Assembly: GCA_028551475.1 (NCBI GenBank)
Contig: CM052362.1
Location: 8,166-72,165 of the forward strand
Reading direction: 5' to 3'
DNA from: Casuarina equisetifolia
Taxonomy: Eukaryota > Streptophyta > Magnoliopsida > Fagales > Casuarinaceae
DNA length: 64,000 nt
Made by a program: the position numbers and the translations under genes. The notes under the pieces were generated by a model that did no database searches, had not been told where the DNA came from, and was given only the letters and a program-made list of their open reading frames with translations. This document shows, piece by piece, positions 58,177-64,000 of this stretch (its first letter is position 1; every line of letters begins with the position of its first letter).

Positions 58177-58617
58177 ATGTGGATAGAAAGGTGGTATAGG
58201 AGAGAAGTCTTATCAAAGAAAGTTATAGAGGTTGTTCAAATCCAAGAAAGAGGTATGATGGAAACAAAACAAAACAATTTGGATTTACCAAAGTTTGCAA
58301 TATTGGTAGAGAAAGAGCTGGATAAAAAAGGTTTGGATCTTCTAGAGGTTGAGGTTCCAACAACCATGAATGCAAATCCAAAAAGCTTGGACCCTTTAGA
58401 ACTTTATGTGCCACTTGAAAAGAAAATAGATCTAAGAAGTTCAAATCTACTAAAATGCAAGGTGTTACTAAACAAGGCAGTAGAACAACTTCTAATGGAG
58501 GAACAAAAAGGTTTCAACCAAGTTGGGAAGAATTTGGAAGCATTGTTCAAAATGTCTAGTGGTTTCCTTTGTGGGTTTCTATTGTTAAATCATGAGAAGA
58601 CCGCATGTCAACAATAA
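58177..58617 (+). CDS. ORF2 of element E2, unknown protein (gag-tail like)
   Basis: 146 residues from ATG 58177 (MWIERWYRREVLSKK), clearly homologous along its length to G1 ORF2 (1002-1550). Shared phrases include MNANPKSLDPLE, LLNKA and SGFLCGF. It stops at TAA 58615-58617 after the TACQQ phrase. That the frame stays open despite marked sequence divergence is notable. No known domain. Confidence 0.5.
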   Translation: MWIERWYRREVLSKKVIEVVQIQERGMMETKQNNLDLPKFAILVEKELDKKGLDLLEVEVPTTMNANPKSLDPLELYVPLEKKIDLRSSNLLKCKVLLNKAVEQLLMEEQKGFNQVGKNLEALFKMSSGFLCGFLLLNHEKTACQQ

Positions 58618-58888
58618 CCACCAAGTGTCAAAGAATTTTACGATGGTATAGATGAAAGGGCCGCTGAAACATTTCATACTAGCAATAACTTGTTTGGATC
58701 AAACTGCTAGTGCAAACTTCCAACTAAACAACATGTAGTCTACTATTGATTTATGAATCAACACACTTAGGTCAACCACCAGAGTTAGAGCTTAATTTGT
58801 GTACCTAAACATAGATTATGGATCATGGAGCAATAAAGCCTAGAGCAACAATCAAGATCTAAGGACAAGTCTTCTTTAAAAAGGGAGA

Positions 58889-59716
58889 TTGATGTGAATG
58901 CACTTAAGGCCCAAGATTATGAGTTCTAACATCAAAGAGTTAAGAATCCATACTAAGATCCAAGGGGTTGGTTTACTTTTGAACATGCTTCATTTGCTCT
59001 ACTCTTCTTCTTCAAACACATTTGGCATGGTGCTAGAACCTTGTTCAAAGATGTTTTTGACGATATTGACCCAGATTTGGATGCTCAAGTAGAATTTGGA
59101 ACATTCCAAAAACTTGGGGATCCTACCACAAGAAGATAGGTAGTCTGATACAAGATTGATTTCTTACTTTTCACCTTTATTTATGTCATTTAACTATATT
59201 GTTGGTCCATAATTTTCTAGGTTTGTTAAAGATTTCCTTAATTTTTAAGGTACCTGATTTGTTAGGATCCTTCATGTTATTTTCTTAATTTTTGAAATCC
59301 CTAATTTATTAGGATCCTTAGGGTTGGTTTCTTAATTTTTGGGATTCCTAATTTTTTAAGATCCTTAAGGATAGGTCTAGTTTCTTATTTAAAGAAAGTA
59401 TCATTTCAGTTGTAAGTAAACTTGTTTTTCCACAAAGAATAAAAACCCTTAAGTTATTTATTTGAACTTTTGCTTCCTTTATTTAATTTTTGCCAAGATT
59501 TGTGGTGGAGCACCTCCTTAATTGGTGGCACTACCTTTACGTCTTTGAATAGTTACTCATCATCTATCTTTTGTTTTAGTTCTTCTTTTCATTTCTCTCC
59601 CTTTCTCTCTACCCAAACACTCATTTTTTCATAAAAAACTTAGAAAACCCAAAAAATGATCTTCACATATCATATTTAACCCAAGCTTGCTCAATCCCAC
59701 CATTGGATCCACATTA
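58889..59716 (+). mobile_element. 3' LTR of element E2
   Basis: It begins TGATGTGAATGCACTTAAGG after a purine tract, runs parallel to the G1 LTR (including GCAC..TTAATTGGTGGCA), and ends GGATCCACATTA. Confidence 0.7.
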
Positions 59717-60434
59717 GATGCAAAAGAAAATCCAAGTATATGTGCCTTAAAACTTTTCTCTTTTGCATGGTAAAGAAGCCAATTGATCATTGAAGGCCAT
59801 GATAAATATAACGGCATTACATTAAGCAACCATATGATGGCTTCACATTAAGCCATGATAAGTATGAAGGGTTTACATTCACATGCAGGCCATCCCAAAA
59901 GAATGTTTCAGAGGCCATATCATTTACTTTATTCCTTGAAAATCAGTTATTCCAAGGAATCTCATGTTCTAGTTTATGCCTCACTTAAAATACTTGCGTG
60001 CATGTAGATGACTCTGACAATTTACTTGTGTGTGATGCTTTTCCAATACCATTTGTCTTCTTTATTTTCCTCGTCAAATCTCTTAAACACCTGTTATTTA
60101 ACTCTTTTTAATAATTGACCCATCTAGTTAGAATATGGGTTAAATTTCAAGGAGTGGATAAAAGTGTGTTGCAATCCCTTTTCGAAATTAAACAGTCCAA
60201 AAGCGCTCAAACCCCATTCAAGGATGACATTTGATGATAACTAAAGACCTCAAACAAGCGCGGGTCATTCAAAATAAGTGACAGACTTGACGAAATATTA
60301 GACATAGAAAACACTAAAACAGAAATTGCGCACACCACACCATATTTACAACGTGCTCAAGCTTATTAGAGCTCGAGAGACAGGAAACATTCGACAAAGC
60401 CGAAAGAGCGTTTCATCGCCATCGTCATCATCAT
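59717..60434. other. Sequence between E2 and CBSX3, including its 3' UTR
   Basis: No ORF supported. The 3' UTR of CBSX3 should occupy the part next to 60434; its poly(A) site was not identified with confidence. Confidence 0.5.
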
Positions 60435-62280
60435 CTAGTAACCTCCTTGAATATAAGCATTCAAGCGATCTAGCTCCTCTCGATGCTCAATCACCACAGC
60501 ACGGACCACATCTCCTATAGACAACATGCCTTCCATCCCCTTTTCACCAACGACAGGAATGTGTCTGATTCGGTTATCTGCCACCAAAATACAAATAATA
60601 AGTTCCATGCTCGTGTTATCTTAGCTTTGAGAGGAATGTCAACCAAAAATGAGAAGCACCATATAATACCTGTCATCAGTTGCATTGCCCGTAGGACTTT
60701 CGTCTCAGGTGTCACTGTGATAAGCTTGTTCTGCGGCCATCAAAAATCGTTTCACAAAAATAGAGAAAAGTGTAAAGAACTTTGATAGGCAATAAACAAA
60801 AACCCCGGAATGATGTTTTGTTATGGAGTGGCAAAAATACCTCTTCAGTCATGATGTCCCCAACCTTAGTTGACTTGGATGATCTTCCCTGTACTATGAT
60901 TTTCCTCAGATAATCTGCAAATATATCAAGAAGTAACTGAAACAATTGGCCAAAACCGGTACTGATATATCTTCATGTCCCTGTTCAAATAATAAGTATA
61001 AACTCTTATGCTTTTACTTTTTATTTAAATGTAAAGTATATGTTCCAGCAGTAAACAATTAAACGACTATGAGAGCACATTAACTTCTAAACCAAGGAAG
61101 TAACTCTGCACAGGCAATTCTTTCCCCCTGTTTGGCAGTGAATATCGTTAAAGTTTTAGCAAGATTGTGGTAAAATCATACATATCCCCCATGGCACCAG
61201 CAATCAATTCTACCATGGAATCAATTTTCGAGTCAGCTGAGATAGATATGATGTCAACTCAACCTAACAAAAATCTCTTCAATTGTCAGAGTCAAGAGAA
61301 ATCTGCTGGCAGAAAGGCCCATTCCCTTAAAGTCACCTAAATGCCAAAGTATTACAACTAGGCTGCTAGCTAAGCTGACTATTTCACAAACCATTTTTAT
61401 TTTCTTCTATTAGTGTATTGCACATGCACCTAATGCTTTCTAGACCAGTGCTCATTAGACATGACCTCCGATCAGCATATGTTGCTTAAACCCCAGAAGC
61501 CAAATGACTTACAGCTCACAATGAAGAATAATAAAGTAAATGAAATCTAATCCATTATTAGTACTGCAGTTCAGAGTGGGCTTAAATCAACTGAGGATAA
61601 ATATTTAATAGAAGGAGAATACCTGAAAGTTTAAACCTGATATACTCAAGTCCTAGTAAAATTCAACTACTATCACAGGCAGTGGTGGACTATAATAATA
61701 TACATTGCGCCATAACAAATAATAAGCAAATTCCAAAGCTTATAGTAATCTCTGACTACCAATATGATTTATCACATATCGAGTAAAAATGCTAAACAAT
61801 GTCCGAAGTATCACCAACCCCTTTCCGTTATGATTCCTGCGATTGATTTTTGCACTCCAGATTTCACAACCACTAAGGCTCCAACGTTGTGATGCGTCAT
61901 CTGCAAAGGAAACGACCTATTTAATCTAGCCATCTATCTCAATGGCAGAGTTCCTTAAATCATTTCAATACTGTCACCTTAAAGATAAAAAAGGATTTGT
62001 TATAAAGCTCAAGGATACACACCGACTTAACCGCATCGTAGACCATGTCATCCATAGTGCACCAAAGCCAGGAGCCATCAGCACCTTTACCTTTTGCTTT
62101 CAAGATTTCTACAATCGTAGTGCTTTCAAAACCATGCTCGTCGACGCCGGCGGTTGTAAGTAACTCAAAGCGTGAAAAGGAAACAGGCCGCATTAGAGGA
62201 TTCACCAGACGAAAATGCTGCAAAACTGTGTTTTTCACGATGTTTCCATGCAATAAAAATGATTGACGTGCTCCTTGCAT
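60435..62280 (-). CDS. CBSX3: CBS-domain protein CBSX3, five coding exons
   Basis: Minus-strand exons: 62023-62280 (from ATG), 61819-61900, 60841-60914, 60670-60730 and 60435-60577 (ending TAG). All four introns are GT..AG, and their phases join to give 205 residues, close to the ~206 of Arabidopsis CBSX3. Residues 1-50 look like a mitochondrial presequence (Arg, Ser and Leu rich, few acidic residues). Residues ~55-127 form the first CBS domain (SWLWCTMDDMVYDAVKS, HHNVGALVVV, GIITERDYLRKIIVQGRSSK). Residues ~130-190 form the second (VGDIMTEE, VTPETKVLRAMQLMTDNRIR, GMLSIGDVVRAV), then LDRLNAYIQGGY. In Arabidopsis the protein is mitochondrial, binds adenosine nucleotides and activates o-type thioredoxins, affecting redox balance and ROS. 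No lesion is seen; this is the only conserved housekeeping-type gene in the window. Confidence 0.95.
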
Positions 62281-62700
62281 TTTTCCTGTTTAAAGAGAAA
62301 TAATATTCCTTATAAACTATCAACTTTATTCTAATCAAGCATGCAGGTAATGGCTCTGCATAAGGGAAGAATGTGTACACAAAAACCAATCTACCAGTTA
62401 GGCGATTGGTTTCGACTCCAGACAAATTCAATCAAGTGTCCCACACAAGAATACGTAGAAATATGGGTAAACAGGACATTTGTGATAAGACACAAGATGA
62501 GCGAGAAAGATGTGAGAACGATCGATATCAATTCTGAAAACGAAATGAAGATTCAAAACACATTTCCCAGGTAGGACAACCTGAACATATGCAGCACAGA
62601 AGCCCAAAGAAGATTGCTTGTCTTATCCCCGAAACAACTCTTAACAAATCATTACAACGGTAGAAGAATTACCATTACGAGAGACACGTAATGGTAAGCA
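62281..62700 (-). promoter_or_regulatory. CBSX3 5' UTR with probable leader intron
   Basis: Just upstream of the ATG the minus strand reads TTTCTCTTTAAACAG/GAAAA, a good 3' splice site (AG at 62287-62286), so the leader is probably spliced. The first non-coding exon and its donor were not located. The ORF at 62341-62574 on the plus strand has no support. Confidence 0.45.
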
Positions 62701-62704
62701 AAAA

Positions 62705-63550
62705 TCCACTTGTCAAACTTGCTTTATTTGCCTTCTTTTATCTGTTTTTTCTTTAGAATCACGTCATTTTCGCCCTTCTCACAACAAATCCAGCTTAAAC
62801 CCCTCCTAGATGACAGATCCTTTTGACCCTTTCAATGCAATATTTCTTTTTCATTTTTTAGATTCAAAATGTCAATTTGACCTTCCTAAACAATTTTTTT
62901 TGTTTGTCATTTTGTTTACAATTACCTTCTACAACTACAAGCTTTCAAGCATCTTTGTACTTGTTTTTAGTCTAGTTAAAACAACCTATAAATGACATGT
63001 GGGTTACTCTATCCTACTAAAACATCATATGGGTGGCACATTTATGAAACCACTTGTCAAATTCGATTTTTTTTTTTTTAAAGCACGCATCCAAAATCAC
63101 ATACTTAGGTGTCAAATATGGAAGCAAAAGATATTAAGCAGCACCTACTCTAATTAAGCCAAACACTTGTCAATAAAAAACTTTAAGTTCTTTATTTGTA
63201 TTTGTTTTTAGCCTTCTTAAGACTACTTACAATCTTGTTCACACTAAAAGATTCATGGGTTACCCATCATGCTAAAAGGACATTTGGGTAATGTATTTAA
63301 AAAAAAATTGCCAAATTTGCTTTTTTCACCCTCCTTTATCTGTTTTCTCTTTAAAACACGTCCTTACGCTTTTCTTACAGCAAATCCTACTTAAACCCCT
63401 CATAAACAACAGCACCTTTTTGCCCTTTCAATGCAATATCTTCTTTCCACTTTTTAAGTACAAAGTGTCAATTAGGCATTACCTAAAGATGTTCATTTTC
63501 GGTCGTTTTATTTGCAATTACCTTCCACAACTGTAAGCTTCATTCAAACA
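62705..63550. repeat. Irregular tandem repeat upstream of CBSX3
   Basis: 62709-62950 recurs diverged at 63305-63545 (shared phrases CTTTATCTGTTTT, ACAACAAATCC and CCCTTTCAATGCAATAT). 62955-63060 recurs at 63185-63300 (ACTTGTTTTTAG..GGGTTAC). A partial third start lies at 63054. Repeats are AT-rich and non-coding. Confidence 0.7.
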
Positions 63551-63584
63551 GCTCCAAACCTTAAGGTACAAACCTTTTTCTTTT

Positions 63585-63990
63585 CAACTAGCCTAGAGAT
63601 GTTCTCATTAGCCACCATATTCAAAATTGCTAATAATTAACAATAGTAGTCCCAAATAGATTTTTCTACCAATTGTATTCCAAAAGGAAAAGAGATGTAA
63701 AAACTATAAGGGGACTAAAGGCTTAAAGACTTAGGATTGTCAACAATTTTTCTTCTTTCGTAATTTGAAATAAAGAGCTACCATATATAATGAAGAGCTA
63801 CTATTAACACACAAAACAAACTAGTTAAAAGTTGAGTTACATATCCTATGCTTTTGAACCAGCTTGGAGACTTTCTTAATAGTTATCATATTGAAAATTG
63901 TGAACAATTAACAATAGCAATCCCAACTACATTTTTCTACCAATCAAATTCTAAGAGGGAAATAGATGTGGAAACCATAAGGAAGCTATA
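63585..63990. repeat. Second tandem duplication upstream of CBSX3
   Basis: 63585-63720 and 63850-63990 are similar (TTTTTCTACCAAT, AATTAACAATAG and GATGT..AAAC.ATAAGG), about 265 bases apart. No gene seen. Confidence 0.65.
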
Positions 63991-64000
63991 GGTTGGAAGT

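Larger units (their letters stand above)
56405..59716 (+). mobile_element. G1-related non-autonomous element E2, interrupted
   Basis: 5' LTR remnant 56405-56483 and 57868-57897 (split by Athila solo LTR 5), primer-like TGGTATAAGAG at 57900, residual gag, ORF2 (58177-58617), purine tract near 58878-58887 and 3' LTR 58889-59716. Most of the gag ORF1 seen in G1 is missing: only about 100 bases before the ORF2 start align. LTR ends read ..ACATTA rather than ..CATCA. Confidence 0.75.

Overview
The window is plant nuclear DNA, most likely from a eudicot. It has plant LTR retrotransposons (Athila-type gag-pol primed by tRNA-Asp), a plant-only S-protein homolog (SPH, self-incompatibility S1 family), an LRR receptor-kinase fragment, a spliced CBSX3 gene with GT..AG introns, and CCCTAAA telomere-type heptamers. 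Species cannot be told from sequence alone. Only two kinds of host gene look intact: the SPH gene (two copies) and CBSX3 (one copy).

Layout. A block called A here holds LTR element G1, an unassigned segment, an LRR-kinase pseudogene, a long LTR of family C, an SPH gene and its 3' flank. It occurs three times: A at 1-9360 (SPH on +), A' at 12953-22315 (inverted, SPH on -) and A'' at 39.2-51.9 kb (same orientation as A', SPH on -). A and A' form a large inverted repeat around a 3.6 kb spacer. The spacer recurs beside A'' (26.3-39.2 kb), so spacer+A' and spacer+A'' form a direct duplication. The A and A' SPH genes encode the same 141-residue protein; the A'' copy is a pseudogene with three lesions.

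Mobile DNA makes up most of the rest. (1) G1: short gypsy-like elements with LTRs, an iMet-type primer site, gag-like ORFs and no pol; three copies in the blocks plus a relative (E2) at 56.4-59.7 kb. (2) Family C: LTRs of about 1.35-1.4 kb, TGTT..AACA ends, solo or rearranged, with no internal region seen. (3) Athila: one nearly complete element at 26652-36168 whose gag-pol frame carries two in-frame stops, plus five solo LTRs. Target-site duplications and empty sites in sister copies order the events: family C inserted, then G1 inserted into it, then the block was duplicated, then Athila solo LTRs were added to single copies.

22.3-26.6 kb is a patchwork of family C LTR pieces containing an SPH-flank fragment joined to telomere-type repeats. 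51.9-60.4 kb holds unassigned DNA, two more Athila solo LTRs, a chimeric family C piece and E2. From 60.4 kb the window enters ordinary genic DNA: CBSX3 on the minus strand in five coding exons, with tandemly repeated AT-rich DNA upstream to the window end. No tRNA, rRNA, CRISPR array or bacterial-type operon was seen.
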